Positions 24,717 to 33,158 of a DNA stretch of 44,515 nt are shown one piece after another. Positions within the stretch are counted from its first letter, which is position 1. Each line of letters begins with the position of its first letter. The stretch is taken from assembly GCA_016213885.1 (NCBI GenBank), contig JACQZM010000002.1, positions 1-44,515 of the forward strand. Direction: 5' to 3'. Source of the stretch: Candidatus Rifleibacteriota bacterium (lineage in GTDB: Bacteria > Muiribacteriota > UBA6191 > JACPRK01 > JACQZM01). The notes under the pieces are model-generated. The model was not told where the DNA came from, searched no databases, and was given only the letters and a program-made list of their open reading frames with translations. A program made the position numbers and the translations under genes.

Positions 24717-25131
24717 GGCAAACCTCCGGATCCTCCAGGAAGCGATCTCTCGAGGAACAGGGTACCACGATTGATCCAGCGCTGCCGCGACCTGGACGCC
24801 CCGACACAGGTCGCGGCAAGAGAGATCGTTGTCGGGCACCGCCGCGTACCGAGAGCTGGAGGAGCAGGGACGCATCCTGAAGGACGTGCCGAACCAAGAA
24901 TGGCACGGGCAGGACAAGAGTCAGTGACCGCGCGGGTCGTGTCGGCCCTCGTGCTATGCTTCGCCCGCCTGGAAGGCTGGCGGATCCGTCACGGAAAGGC
25001 CGGCCACCAGCCGCCCACGATCGTGGATCGCCACCGGCAGTGACCAGGCCGGTGGCCCGGTCGGTAAGAGGGCATCGATCGTGATATTCTGACCGGGGCG
25101 ACCAGGTCGAACCGGACGCGGAAGAGGCAGG
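24717..25131. other. Intergenic region with nested inverted repeats and a possible gene scrap
   Basis: An inner stem GCCGCGACCT/AGGTCGCGGC (24784-24793, 24808-24817) and an outer stem CGATCTCTC/GAGAGATCG (24743-24751, 24820-24828) are both perfect; the right arms adjoin, the left arms are 32 nt apart. After it, 24841-24927 on the plus strand reads AAYRELEEQGRILKDVPNQE and seven more residues to a stop, which looks like the end of a lost gene. Possible -10 boxes are TATGCT near 24955 and TATTCT at 25085-25090, neither with a good -35. Confidence 0.45.
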
Positions 25132-26397
25132 GTGGGAAAGATCGTGGAGACTGAACAGGAGTGCGGCAGGGTCGGAGATGAACGGCGACCCCCGGCCGCC
25201 GGCGCCGCCGGGGCTCCGGATCTCACCACGGCCGGAGCTTCTCGGGCCACGGCGATGGCGGGGCTGGCGATCGCGGCCCTCGGGGCCGCCGGCCTCGTGA
25301 TGCGGTACGCGTTCTTGCCCATGGGTGGGGGCGCGGCGACGGGCCTTCTGATCGGGATGGTGGTCGGCGGCTATCGCATGTGGGCGAACAACAGGCCGGC
25401 CGGATCGAGCAGCCCGCCAGTGTTCGCCCTGGTCGCCGGGATCGTGACACTGGCCCTGATGTCGATCGGAGCCGTCTGGGTGCGGCCATCCCTGCGGGCG
25501 CGGTACGTACCGCTCGTCACCAGGACGCTGCCCTCACTCTCGGTGGACCTGCCTGACTGGTTCGCCGAGAAGCTGGACAAGCAGCCTGAGGCCGGGTCAG
25601 CGAAGTTCGCGGATCCGGACGGTGGAGGCCGGTTCCTCGAGGTTCGCTGGAATGTGTCCAACCCGACGGACAGCAGCATGTTCGTCTCGATCTACCGGTC
25701 CCTGGGCGCTTCCCTGGTGAGCTCCCGGCCGGCCACCGTCGGGGGGCACCCTGGGGAGACCCTGTTCATGGCGGCGCAGGGTGGGAGCAAGCTGAGTTGC
25801 ATCACGTACTGGCACTGTCCGGAGGACCGCCGCGTCATTCAGGTCGCCTGCTTCCTGGACATGTCGATCGCCGACCTCACCCTGTTCCACCAGCGGATCC
25901 TCTCGACGGTGAAGTGTCACACCCTCGGGAAGGCTGGACGGCCCAAGGTGAACCTCCCCAAGTTCGATCCGCCCGCTGGATTCTATGCCATGGCTCAGAG
26001 CAACCCGGTCATCAGCGCCTTCGTCAGAGGGGATCAGGAGTACGTCGTCTTCACCGTGGCCACCCCCGGCAAGGAGCTCGAAGCGGCCCTGGGCCCCGAC
26101 GGCAGCCGCCGCATCACCGTGATGAAGGCCGAGTGCAGCCTGGCTACCCTGGAGGAGAAGCAGCCTGTCCAGCAGGTCCAGGGAGCTCTGGGGCACAGCC
26201 GCTCCCTCTGGCTCGGAGTCGGAAGCGATGGAACCGGGGGGAAGGTCCGGATCGCCCTGGTGAACTGGCACTGCGATCGTCGGGACCTCTCGTTCCTGGG
26301 GTACCACGTGAGCGATCCCGGGCAGTCCATCGACCAGGCAGTCCGGGCGATGCTCAACGCGCGCTGTCACGGAACCGGTCCGGACGGAGCGCCCTGA
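25132..26397 (+). CDS. Membrane protein of unknown function
   Basis: The 421-residue product probably starts at GTG 25132 after GAAGAGGCAGG; a second GTG at 25144 is possible. An Ala/Pro-rich start is followed by three hydrophobic helices (about residues 38-60, 65-83 and 95-117). The rest is a soluble region with two similar-looking halves. In the first, a PSLSVDLPDWF opening, GGRFLEVRWNV and SKLSCITYWHCPEDRRVIQV suggest a beta-rich fold also seen in other exported proteins of this window, such as the one at 8004-8570 (PPAGW). Cysteines occur as SCITYWHC and in the C-terminal NARCHG. I do not recognise the family. Confidence 0.65.
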   Translation: MGKIVETEQECGRVGDERRPPAAGAAGAPDLTTAGASRATAMAGLAIAALGAAGLVMRYAFLPMGGGAATGLLIGMVVGGYRMWANNRPAGSSSPPVFALVAGIVTLALMSIGAVWVRPSLRARYVPLVTRTLPSLSVDLPDWFAEKLDKQPEAGSAKFADPDGGGRFLEVRWNVSNPTDSSMFVSIYRSLGASLVSSRPATVGGHPGETLFMAAQGGSKLSCITYWHCPEDRRVIQVACFLDMSIADLTLFHQRILSTVKCHTLGKAGRPKVNLPKFDPPAGFYAMAQSNPVISAFVRGDQEYVVFTVATPGKELEAALGPDGSRRITVMKAECSLATLEEKQPVQQVQGALGHSRSLWLGVGSDGTGGKVRIALVNWHCDRRDLSFLGYHVSDPGQSIDQAVRAMLNARCHGTGPDGAP

Positions 26398-26700
26398 GCT
26401 GTGAAGAAGACCCCCTGAAGGTCACGAGAGCGCCCGGCCCGATCTGGCGGTTCGAACGGCGCCATGTCGTTTCTGCTCACCTGGACGATCGGCAGGGCCA
26501 TCTTCCGGTCGATGCCGTCGTCGGGCCCGTTCGGATGGCGCCAGTCGACGCCGCCGGAGGCAGCCGCCGATGTGCCCGAGCTATACTGACCGCGACAGCT
26601 CGCAGTCCAGCGGATCGTCGCGGAGAACGGCGGCCATCCCGTTCTGCAAGATGAAGAGTGACCGTGCCCTCGTGATACCGTGGAAGGAGCGCCCTCGCAG
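26398..26700. other. Intergenic region, no confident gene
   Basis: This 303-bp stretch has a possible -10 box (TATACT, 26582-26587) without a matching -35. A 41-codon open frame (26464-26589, starting MSFLLTWTIGRAIF) has no ribosome binding site and is not called. No hairpin with a T-run is seen. Confidence 0.4.
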
Positions 26701-27135
26701 ATGGCCGACGACGAGCCCCCCAGACGGAAGCTGTTCGTGTACGGCACCGCCTCGATCGTGATCCTGGTCGTGGGCCTCACGCTGCTCGGCAGCCGGAAGA
26801 AGAACGAGCTCCGGATGTGCGCGTCGGCGCTCCTCTACATGCCCCACGCCGCGAGCAAGGAGTTCTACGAGCTCGAACGGATGGGCTCCGCCCCCAGCAG
26901 GGACAAGCTGCGGGAGGCCGTGAACGGCAAGGAGTTCCAGGCCAGGACCAAGGGATGCCCCAAGGCTGGCAAGATCGAGGTACAGGTCGCGACGGAAGGG
27001 TCGCTCAACGACGACCGTTCCTACTCGGCCCGCTGCACCATCCACGGGGATCTCGAGGCGTTGCGCAAGGCCCTGGGGGACGAGGAGTTCAAGAAGGTCC
27101 AGGACACGGTCAAGGTCGGGTCCAGGTTCCTGTGA
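26701..27135 (+). CDS. Small single-helix membrane protein of unknown function
   Basis: The 144-residue product is taken from ATG 26701; GTG 26680 is an alternative seven codons upstream. GGAAGGAG lies about 12 bases before the ATG. A short charged start (ADDEPPRRK) precedes one helix (about residues 12-33), then a soluble domain with RMCASALLYMPHAASKEFYE, TKGCPKAGKIEVQVATEG and ARCTIHGDLEALR. Three cysteines are present there. The order helix-then-soluble domain with a late small-residue cysteine loop is reminiscent of pilin-like proteins, but no prepilin cleavage motif is visible. It precedes the Fe-S protein gene by 110 bp. Confidence 0.6.
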   Translation: MADDEPPRRKLFVYGTASIVILVVGLTLLGSRKKNELRMCASALLYMPHAASKEFYELERMGSAPSRDKLREAVNGKEFQARTKGCPKAGKIEVQVATEGSLNDDRSYSARCTIHGDLEALRKALGDEEFKKVQDTVKVGSRFL

Positions 27136-27245
27136 TCCGGAGCAGACGCCCCGGTCCCGGCCGGGAAGCTCGACCGTGTTCCGGCTCGACCGCCATCGCC
27201 TGCAGGGACCCGATCCGGTCAGGGCCAGGGCCCGAGGAGGAACGC

Positions 27246-27815
27246 ATGATCGCCACCGCTCCGGCAATGCACTACGTGTGCACCCACGACGAGGCCAGAG
27301 AGCTCTGTAGCGGCCGTTCGCCGCTGTGGGTCTCCAACTGCGGCTGCCGGGAGGGCAAGGGGGCCTGCGGCCGTTCACGCATGGATGTGTGCGTGATGTT
27401 CACCGGCGACCAGCCGGGCAGCGGTTCGGGCAAGCGGGAGATCTCGCCCGAGGAGATGGCCGAGATCCTCCAGGTGGCTCGCGCCAAGGGCCTCGTGGCC
27501 CGGCCGTTCAGGGACGAGTCCAGAAAAGAGACCGTCGGGGTCTGCTTCTGCTGCGACGACTGCTGCGCCTACTTCCTGTCGCCGGAGGAGCGGTGCGACC
27601 CCGGCACCTCCAGGGAGCGGACCGACATGGAGGCCTGCACCCACTGCGGGGCCTGCGTCGACGTGTGTTTCTTCAAGGCCCGGGTGATGACCGGAGAGAC
27701 GCTGAAGCTCGACCGCAAGCGGTGCTATGGCTGCGGTCTCTGCGTCCCGGCCTGCCCTGTGGGGTGCGTCCAGATGGTCCCGCGGAAGGGCCGGGGAGCC
27801 TGCCCGTCGCCGTGA
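27246..27815 (+). CDS. Cysteine-rich iron-sulfur protein with C-terminal 2[4Fe-4S] ferredoxin domain
   Basis: The 189-residue protein contains 22 cysteines. The N-terminal part (NCGCREGKGACGRSRMDVC) and the middle (VGVCFCCDDCC) match a class of ferredoxin-like proteins known from anaerobes, in which a helical segment (SPEEMAEILQVARAKGLVAR) separates two cysteine clusters. A normal two-cluster ferredoxin domain follows (ACTHCGACVDVC and RCYGCGLCVPACP). ATG 27246 follows GAGGAACGC. The stop TGA overlaps the GTG start of the giant kinase gene (GTGA), so translation is coupled. A role as a redox partner or sensor for that kinase is inference; the family has no proven reaction. Confidence 0.8.
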   Translation: MIATAPAMHYVCTHDEARELCSGRSPLWVSNCGCREGKGACGRSRMDVCVMFTGDQPGSGSGKREISPEEMAEILQVARAKGLVARPFRDESRKETVGVCFCCDDCCAYFLSPEERCDPGTSRERTDMEACTHCGACVDVCFFKARVMTGETLKLDRKRCYGCGLCVPACPVGCVQMVPRKGRGACPSP

Positions 27816-30800
27816 CCGACGACGCTCCGGGGCCCCGGGACGAGCTCGATCGGCTCCGCCTGGCCCTGCCGCCCCACTACGGGTCGCTCGAGATCGTCGA
27901 CAGGGGCGGCATGGGGATCCTCGTCCAGGCGATCGATCGGCGGACCGGCGACCGGGTCGCCATCAAGACGCCTCTCCCGGCCGCGGACGGACGCTACCCA
28001 CCGGAGCTGACCGCACGGTTCGTCCGCGAGGCCGAGGCGAACCGCAGGCTCTCCCACCCGTACATCGTCGCCTCTCGGGAGATCAGAGCCCACGGGGATA
28101 TCCCCTACCTGGTGATGGAGTGGATCGACGGCCCGTCCCTGGACGCCCACCTTCGAGCGATCACGAAGGTGCCGCTGGTCCCCCATCTCCGGCTCGCCCT
28201 GGACATCTGCGACGCGGTGCGTCACGCCCACCGGATGGGGGTGATCCACCGGGACCTGAAGCCGGCGAACATCCTCCTGCCCTCGGCGGGCGGGGTGAAG
28301 CTCCTCGATTTCGGGCTGGCCAGGCTGGACGACCGGATGACGGCGCTGACCCGCACCCAGCAGGTGCTGGGCACGCCGTCCCACATGGCGCCGGAGCAGC
28401 TCGCCGGTGGGCCGGTGGACGCCCGGACCGACATCTACGCGCTCGGGGTGATCATCTACCAGCTCATCACCCTGGAGCTCCCGTTTCCCGCCGAGGGCTT
28501 CGTCCTCAAGGGGCATCGCCCGGCTCCGGCGCCGTCGAGCCGGAACCCAAGAGTCACTCCCACCCTGGACCGGTTGACCCTCACCGCCCTGGCCATCGAT
28601 CCGGGCGCCAGGCAGCGCACCGTGGACGAGCTGATGGACCAGCTGGCCGTGTCGCTGAGGGGCGAGGAAGAGACCTGCGATCTCGACGCCCTGGCCCTCC
28701 TCCAGTGCGACCTGGCGGGCTCCCCGGCCGCACTCGACGAGCACCCGCCGTCGCCGCTGGTCGAGGGCCTGGTCCGGGACGTGACGGTGTTGCGCCTGCT
28801 CCTGGAGATGGAGTGCGGCGACCGATCCCGGAGGCCGGACCCTCCCACGGGAGCGGCCCGGGCGATCCGGGAACGGGTCCTGTGTCTGCTGGCCCGGAGC
28901 GTGGAGAGGTACGGGGGCGCCGTCGAGCGCTACGAGCCCGACGGGCTGATCGGCACCTTCGGCGCCCGGGCGGCCAGGGACGACGACCCGGTGCGGGCCG
29001 TCACGGCCGGGCTGGAGCTTCTCCTCCGGATCGGCGAGGTGAACCGCATCCTGGCGCCCAGGGGCCACCTCTTCGCGCTCGCCGTGGGCATCGACCTGGC
29101 GAGGCTCCTGGTGAAGGCTGACGGGGCGCTGGACGACCTCGTCGCCGACCCGGCCCGGCCGCCGACCGGGACCGGATCGGTGTGGGTCTCCATCGCCGTG
29201 CGCGGCATGGTGGACAGACGGTTCGCCGTGGAGCCGGACGCCACGGCCGTCGGGGGTCTCGTCCGCGTCCAGGGGCCGCTCGAGCGATCGGCCGCCGGGC
29301 CGGTCCAGGGGGCGGTCCGGGGAGGGCCGTTCGTGGGCCGCCGGCGGGAGCTCGAGGTGGTCGAGAGGTTCTACCGCAAGACCGGCACCGACCGGGGTCG
29401 TCCGGGCCCGGCGCGACCGGCGCTGGTCCTGGTGAGCGGAGCGGCCGGGATCGGCAAGAGCCGGTTCATCGACGAGCTCTGCGCCCGGCTCTCCGGAGCG
29501 GGTCCGACCCTGGCGCTCCGGGGGGCCGCCTCGTCGTGCCAGGAGCTCCCGTACGGAGCGTTCGGCGGCATGCTCCGCCGGTGGCTCCGGCTCGCGGGAT
29601 CTTCGTCGAAAGAGACCGCCGGTCAGGCGCTGCAGGCCGCCCTGCCCGCCGCGTTTCCGCCGGGGCGCGACGCCGGGGCGCTGGCCGCCTTCGTGGGCGA
29701 CATCGCCCCGGTCCTCTTGGTGGCTGGTCGTCCCGGCCGCGACGCCGTCGTGGCGGGCCTGGCCACCCTCTTCGAGCACCTCGCCGGCAGGGCGGCGCTG
29801 GAGGGCGCCCGGCTCCTGGTCGTGCTGGAAGACGTGCAGTGGCTCGACGAGCTCTCCTGGGAGGTGGCGGACGGGCTCCTCGGGTCGGCTCTTCCGGCGT
29901 TCGTGGTCGCTTCGGCCCGTGCTCCCTTCGAGGTGCCGGACCGGTGGCTCCGATCGACCGAGCCGCTGACCGTGGAGCTGGGGCCGCTCTCCCCGGTGGA
30001 GGCGCAGCAGCTCCTGGGCCACGCCCTCGGCAGGACCGGCTGCGACGAGGCGCTGGCCGGGGAACTCCTGGCCTGGGCCGGCGGCCACCCGCTCTACCTC
30101 GAGGAGACGGCCCACCTGATCGCCACGCGGCCCGGGCGTCCCCCGGGGGTGCCGCGGACGCTCGGAGCGCTCGTCGCCTGCCGGCTGGACCATCTCGGCG
30201 ACCGACCCAGGGAGCTCGTCCAGCTCGCCAGCGTGCTGGGCCTCGCGTTCCCTCTGGCGCTCCTGGAGGACGCCGCGGGGAGGCTGTGGGGGGGGCGCGT
30301 CAGGTCCGTCGGAGAGCTCGTGGCGGGGCTGACGAGCGGGGGGCTGCTCGAGGCCCGGGACCGGTGGCTCTCGTTCGTGCAGGGGGCGGTCCGCGAGGCG
30401 GTCTACGATACCGTGCCGGTGGTGAACCGGCGGATCCTCCACGGGGTGGTCCTGGCGACGCTGGAGGAGCAGGGGCAAGGCGATCCCGCCGTCCTGGCCC
30501 ACCACGCCGATCGCTGCGGAGACCGGCAGCGCGCCCTGGCCCATGCGCTCACGGCGCTCGAGGCCGCGGTGGCCCGCTCCGAGCACCGGGAGACCCTGGG
30601 GCTTTCGGCCAGGGCGCTCACCCTGCTCGAGACCGAAGCGCCGGCCGGGTCGAGGCCGGCGATGACGGTCCGGGTGCTTGCCGCCAGGGAGCAGGCGCTC
30701 GAGGCCCGTGGCGAGAGGGACGAACAGGGCCGGACGCTGGTGAAGATGCTCGAGCTGGCCAGGGAGCTCGGCGATCGGGTCCGGGAGGCTGACTGCCTGA

Positions 30801-31861
30801 ACCTGCTGTCCCGGTTCTCGTGGTGGCACAGACACGACCTGGACCGCGCGGTCCGTCTGGCCCGGGAGGCGCTCGCCCTGGCTCGCGACGTCGCCCACCG
30901 GGTGGGCCAGGCCGACGCCCTGAGGAACCTGGCCTGCACGCTGAGCCTGCTGGGGCGGTTCGCGGACGCGGTGCGACGCCACCGTGGCGCCCTCGGCCTC
31001 TACCGTCAGGCCGGCCACGTCCTCAAGGAGGCCGCGTCGCTGTACGCGCTGGCCCTGAACCTCGGGGAGCTGGGGCTGGTGGGGCGGGGTCTCACGCTGG
31101 CCAGGAAGTCGCTGGTCCTCTACGAGGCGCAGGGCGACCGGCGGGGGCAGGGCCGGGCGCTGCGGACCCTGGGAGACCTCTACAGGAGCGTGGGGATGGA
31201 CCGGCGCGCCGTGGCGTGCTACGAGCGGGCGCTCTCCGGCGACCGGCACATCGGGTACTCCCAGGGTCAGGCCCACTCGCTCCGTTGTCTGGGGGCCAGC
31301 CAGGCCAACCTCGGCAGGCCGGAGGCGGCGGTGTCCACCCTGGAGGCCGCGGCCCGGACCGCCCGCGACGTCGGAGCCCGGTCGCTCCTGGCCGAGATCG
31401 AGCTGGAGCTGGCCCGGGCGCTGCTGGACCGCGACGACCCCGACGATCGGCCGCTGGTCCTGGCCTATCTGGAGAACGCCATGGCGCTGGGAGAGCGGAT
31501 CGGCCAGGCGGTGATCTCGGTCGAGGGGCTCGCCCTTCAGACCCGGTTCGAGCTGGCGAGGGCGGCCCCCCGGGATGCGCTCCGGGTTTCGCAGCGTGCG
31601 CTGGCGCTGCTGGGAGATCCCGCCGGTGCCGGTGCCGATCGGGCCCGGCGAGATCTGCCCTCCGGGCTGGTGGAGGCCCAGGCCCGGTACTGGCGCAGCC
31701 GAGCCCTGTCGGCCTGCGGCCTGCGATCCGAGGCGGCCGAGTCGCTCGCCGAGGCCGTTGGGATCGTCCTGGAGCGGTCCACCCGGATCCCGGACGGGCC
31801 GCTCCGACGCTCGTTCCTCGGGAAGGTCCGGCTGTGCCAGCTGGTCTTGCCGCGAGACTGA
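27812..31861 (+). CDS. Giant Ser/Thr kinase with cyclase-like, AAA/STAND and TPR regions
   Basis: The 1349-residue product starts at GTG 27812, overlapping the preceding stop. Order: Hanks-type kinase (about 20-290; GGMG loop, catalytic VAIK, HRDLKPAN near 145, DFGLAR near 165); a nucleotide-cyclase-like region (about 320-480; VTVLRLLLEMECGD, YEPDGLIGTFGA, FALAVGIDLARLLV); an AAA_16/STAND ATPase (about 505-800; Walker A GAAGIGKS near 541, Walker B LLVVLEDVQWLDE near 668); and TPRs from about 930 to the end. This resembles PknK-type regulators. The cyclase-like part lacks the usual metal-binding aspartate in its first strand, so it is probably inactive. No DNA-binding domain is seen. It is expected to be cytoplasmic and to respond to a signal through NTP-driven oligomerisation. 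Confidence 0.9.
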   Translation: MTDDAPGPRDELDRLRLALPPHYGSLEIVDRGGMGILVQAIDRRTGDRVAIKTPLPAADGRYPPELTARFVREAEANRRLSHPYIVASREIRAHGDIPYLVMEWIDGPSLDAHLRAITKVPLVPHLRLALDICDAVRHAHRMGVIHRDLKPANILLPSAGGVKLLDFGLARLDDRMTALTRTQQVLGTPSHMAPEQLAGGPVDARTDIYALGVIIYQLITLELPFPAEGFVLKGHRPAPAPSSRNPRVTPTLDRLTLTALAIDPGARQRTVDELMDQLAVSLRGEEETCDLDALALLQCDLAGSPAALDEHPPSPLVEGLVRDVTVLRLLLEMECGDRSRRPDPPTGAARAIRERVLCLLARSVERYGGAVERYEPDGLIGTFGARAARDDDPVRAVTAGLELLLRIGEVNRILAPRGHLFALAVGIDLARLLVKADGALDDLVADPARPPTGTGSVWVSIAVRGMVDRRFAVEPDATAVGGLVRVQGPLERSAAGPVQGAVRGGPFVGRRRELEVVERFYRKTGTDRGRPGPARPALVLVSGAAGIGKSRFIDELCARLSGAGPTLALRGAASSCQELPYGAFGGMLRRWLRLAGSSSKETAGQALQAALPAAFPPGRDAGALAAFVGDIAPVLLVAGRPGRDAVVAGLATLFEHLAGRAALEGARLLVVLEDVQWLDELSWEVADGLLGSALPAFVVASARAPFEVPDRWLRSTEPLTVELGPLSPVEAQQLLGHALGRTGCDEALAGELLAWAGGHPLYLEETAHLIATRPGRPPGVPRTLGALVACRLDHLGDRPRELVQLASVLGLAFPLALLEDAAGRLWGGRVRSVGELVAGLTSGGLLEARDRWLSFVQGAVREAVYDTVPVVNRRILHGVVLATLEEQGQGDPAVLAHHADRCGDRQRALAHALTALEAAVARSEHRETLGLSARALTLLETEAPAGSRPAMTVRVLAAREQALEARGERDEQGRTLVKMLELARELGDRVREADCLNLLSRFSWWHRHDLDRAVRLAREALALARDVAHRVGQADALRNLACTLSLLGRFADAVRRHRGALGLYRQAGHVLKEAASLYALALNLGELGLVGRGLTLARKSLVLYEAQGDRRGQGRALRTLGDLYRSVGMDRRAVACYERALSGDRHIGYSQGQAHSLRCLGASQANLGRPEAAVSTLEAAARTARDVGARSLLAEIELELARALLDRDDPDDRPLVLAYLENAMALGERIGQAVISVEGLALQTRFELARAAPRDALRVSQRALALLGDPAGAGADRARRDLPSGLVEAQARYWRSRALSACGLRSEAAESLAEAVGIVLERSTRIPDGPLRRSFLGKVRLCQLVLPRD

Positions 31862-31949
31862 GCGAGGGGACGGCCCGCCCGGCGCGGCCGCGACGCTCGC
31901 GACGCGGTCGATACCCGCAAGCGACGTGAAATCCACCGGCCCCCGGAGC

Positions 31950-32255
31950 CTACGGCCTCCCGGACAGCGCCTGGTCTCCCACCACGACCTCGATCGTGGC
32001 GCCGCCCGGCGTCGGCTCGAGCCGCACGCTCCAGCCCTCGTCGGTCCGGTGGCTCAGCCGGGACAGCGCCGCCGAGCGATGGAGCCGCGCCGCGGAGTCG
32101 TACAGCAGCTGGGCCTGCTGCCGGTCGAACTGGGTTCTCAGCTGTCGGGCCGTGGTCAGCACGGTCAGATGGGCCGCCGACAGGATGATGCCGGCCAGCG
32201 TGGCCGTGATCATCACGATCATGATGATGCTTCCGGTGCGGTTCCTGGGGGCCAT
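31950..32255 (-). CDS. Minor pseudopilin-like protein (PilX/GspK-type N-terminus)
   Basis: The 101-residue product starts MAPRNRTGSIIMIVMITATL, a basic leader ending in Gly before a hydrophobic helix, as in PilX/GspK-like minor pseudopilins; the usual Phe-Thr-Leu and Glu5 are not present. A conserved-looking tail follows (LLYDSAARLHRSAALSRL, GWSVRLEPTPGG). ATG 32255 is seven bases after AAAGGAG; another ATG six bases earlier (32261) overlaps the preceding stop as ATGA. It is the last gene of the secretion operon. GspK proteins are normally near 300 residues, so this is short and the name is uncertain. Confidence 0.6.
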   Translation of the reverse strand: MAPRNRTGSIIMIVMITATLAGIILSAAHLTVLTTARQLRTQFDRQQAQLLYDSAARLHRSAALSRLSHRTDEGWSVRLEPTPGGATIEVVVGDQALSGRP

Positions 32256-32257
32256 GG

Positions 32258-32773
32258 TCATGCTCCTTTCCGGATCCGGAGCCAGGACACCAGGGCGATC
32301 CGGCCCGGCGCCGCGGTGGAGGTCAGCTTCAGGGCGAACGGTCGGCCGTCGTCGCCCCGGTCCAGCAGCTTCATCCTCACCCGCTCGAAGGTGACGCTCC
32401 GGTCCAGGGGCGACCGGTTCCCGGCGGGCGCCGAGATCCGGCGCTGGACCCGATCGCCGTGCTGGTAGTAGTGGACCGACCGGCCGTCGCCGAGCCTCAG
32501 GTCGAGCACCTCGACCCCGACGCCCTGGCTCGCGGCGACCCCCCACGACGCCCGCCCGCCATGGCGCCCCATCGCCGCCAGATCGGCGTTCAACCAGGTC
32601 TGGAGCCTCAAGAGCGACTCCAGGGAGCCAGGGTCGCGGACCAGCCGGGCCTGGCGCTGGCTCGCCAGCGGCAACAGGTCGGCGATGCACCGGACCCAGA
32701 CCCCCATGATGGCGATGACGATCATCATCTCTATCAGCGTGAACGCGCGTCGACCGGTTCGCCTCCTACTCAC
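32258..32773 (-). CDS. Type II secretion/type IV pilus-like prepilin
   Basis: The 171-residue protein has a prepilin signal: basic leader SRRRTGRR followed by AFTLIEMMIVIAIMG, with the conserved Glu5 after the cleavage point. The residue before the phenylalanine is Ala rather than Gly, which some prepilin peptidases accept. The soluble part (LQTWLNADLAAMGRHGGRAS) has a GspJ-like feel. GTG 32773 overlaps the end of the preceding pseudopilin gene. It would be processed at the inner membrane by a prepilin peptidase, not found in this window, and built into a pseudopilus. Confidence 0.75.
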   Translation of the reverse strand: MSRRRTGRRAFTLIEMMIVIAIMGVWVRCIADLLPLASQRQARLVRDPGSLESLLRLQTWLNADLAAMGRHGGRASWGVAASQGVGVEVLDLRLGDGRSVHYYQHGDRVQRRISAPAGNRSPLDRSVTFERVRMKLLDRGDDGRPFALKLTSTAAPGRIALVSWLRIRKGA

Positions 32774-33158
32774 GGACGATCACCACCGCCTTTCCTTCCA
32801 CCGCCCCGAGAACGGGGTGGCGCTTCACCGCCACGATCGTGACCTGGGTCAGGTCGTCGGGGAGACGACGGCGGTGGACCTCGAGGCTCACCAGCGAGAG
32901 CTCCCGGTCGTTGAGACGCTGTCTCAGCGCCGTCCCGGGGTCCGAAACGCCCAGGATCGCCGACGGCGCGGCCAGGACCTCCCGGGCCGCCCACTGGGCC
33001 ACGCCGGTCGTGGCCAGCTTCTCCGCCGCCAGCGTGTCCAGCCTGGAGAGCTGCCAGAAGCCGTTCTCCAGAGCCACGAGGAACGTCGACGCGAAGATCA
33101 TCCCGATGACGACCTCGACCAGGGTGAACCCCCGGCCTCTCCGCCGCTCTCTCAGCAC
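32766..33158 (-). CDS. Type II secretion-like pseudopilin
   Basis: The 130-residue product has leader LRERRRGRG, cleavage before FTLVEVVIGMIFASTFLVAL with Glu5, and a short soluble domain ending in AVKRHPVLGAVEGKAVVIV, closest in style to GspI/GspH minor pseudopilins. GTG 33158 overlaps the last codons of the GspE frame (33152), and its stop TAG overlaps the next pseudopilin start. This chain of overlaps indicates one translationally coupled operon. Importantly, the overlap sits at the end of the GspE frame downstream of its amber codon, showing that the full-length frame was the ancestral one. Confidence 0.75.
   Translation of the reverse strand: MLRERRRGRGFTLVEVVIGMIFASTFLVALENGFWQLSRLDTLAAEKLATTGVAQWAAREVLAAPSAILGVSDPGTALRQRLNDRELSLVSLEVHRRRLPDDLTQVTIVAVKRHPVLGAVEGKAVVIVRE

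Noticed and set aside
24743..24828. Integron attC site
   Set aside because: The structure lacks the GTTRRRY and RYYYAAC core boxes, and no integrase or cassette array is present.
26464..26589. 41-codon open frame starting MSFLLTWTIG
   Set aside because: No ribosome binding site, no hydrophobic or charged pattern beyond the start, and no neighbour support.
27725..31936. 1403-codon minus-strand open frame opposite the giant kinase
   Set aside because: Antisense of clear kinase, AAA and TPR motifs, with no start signal or recognisable domain.
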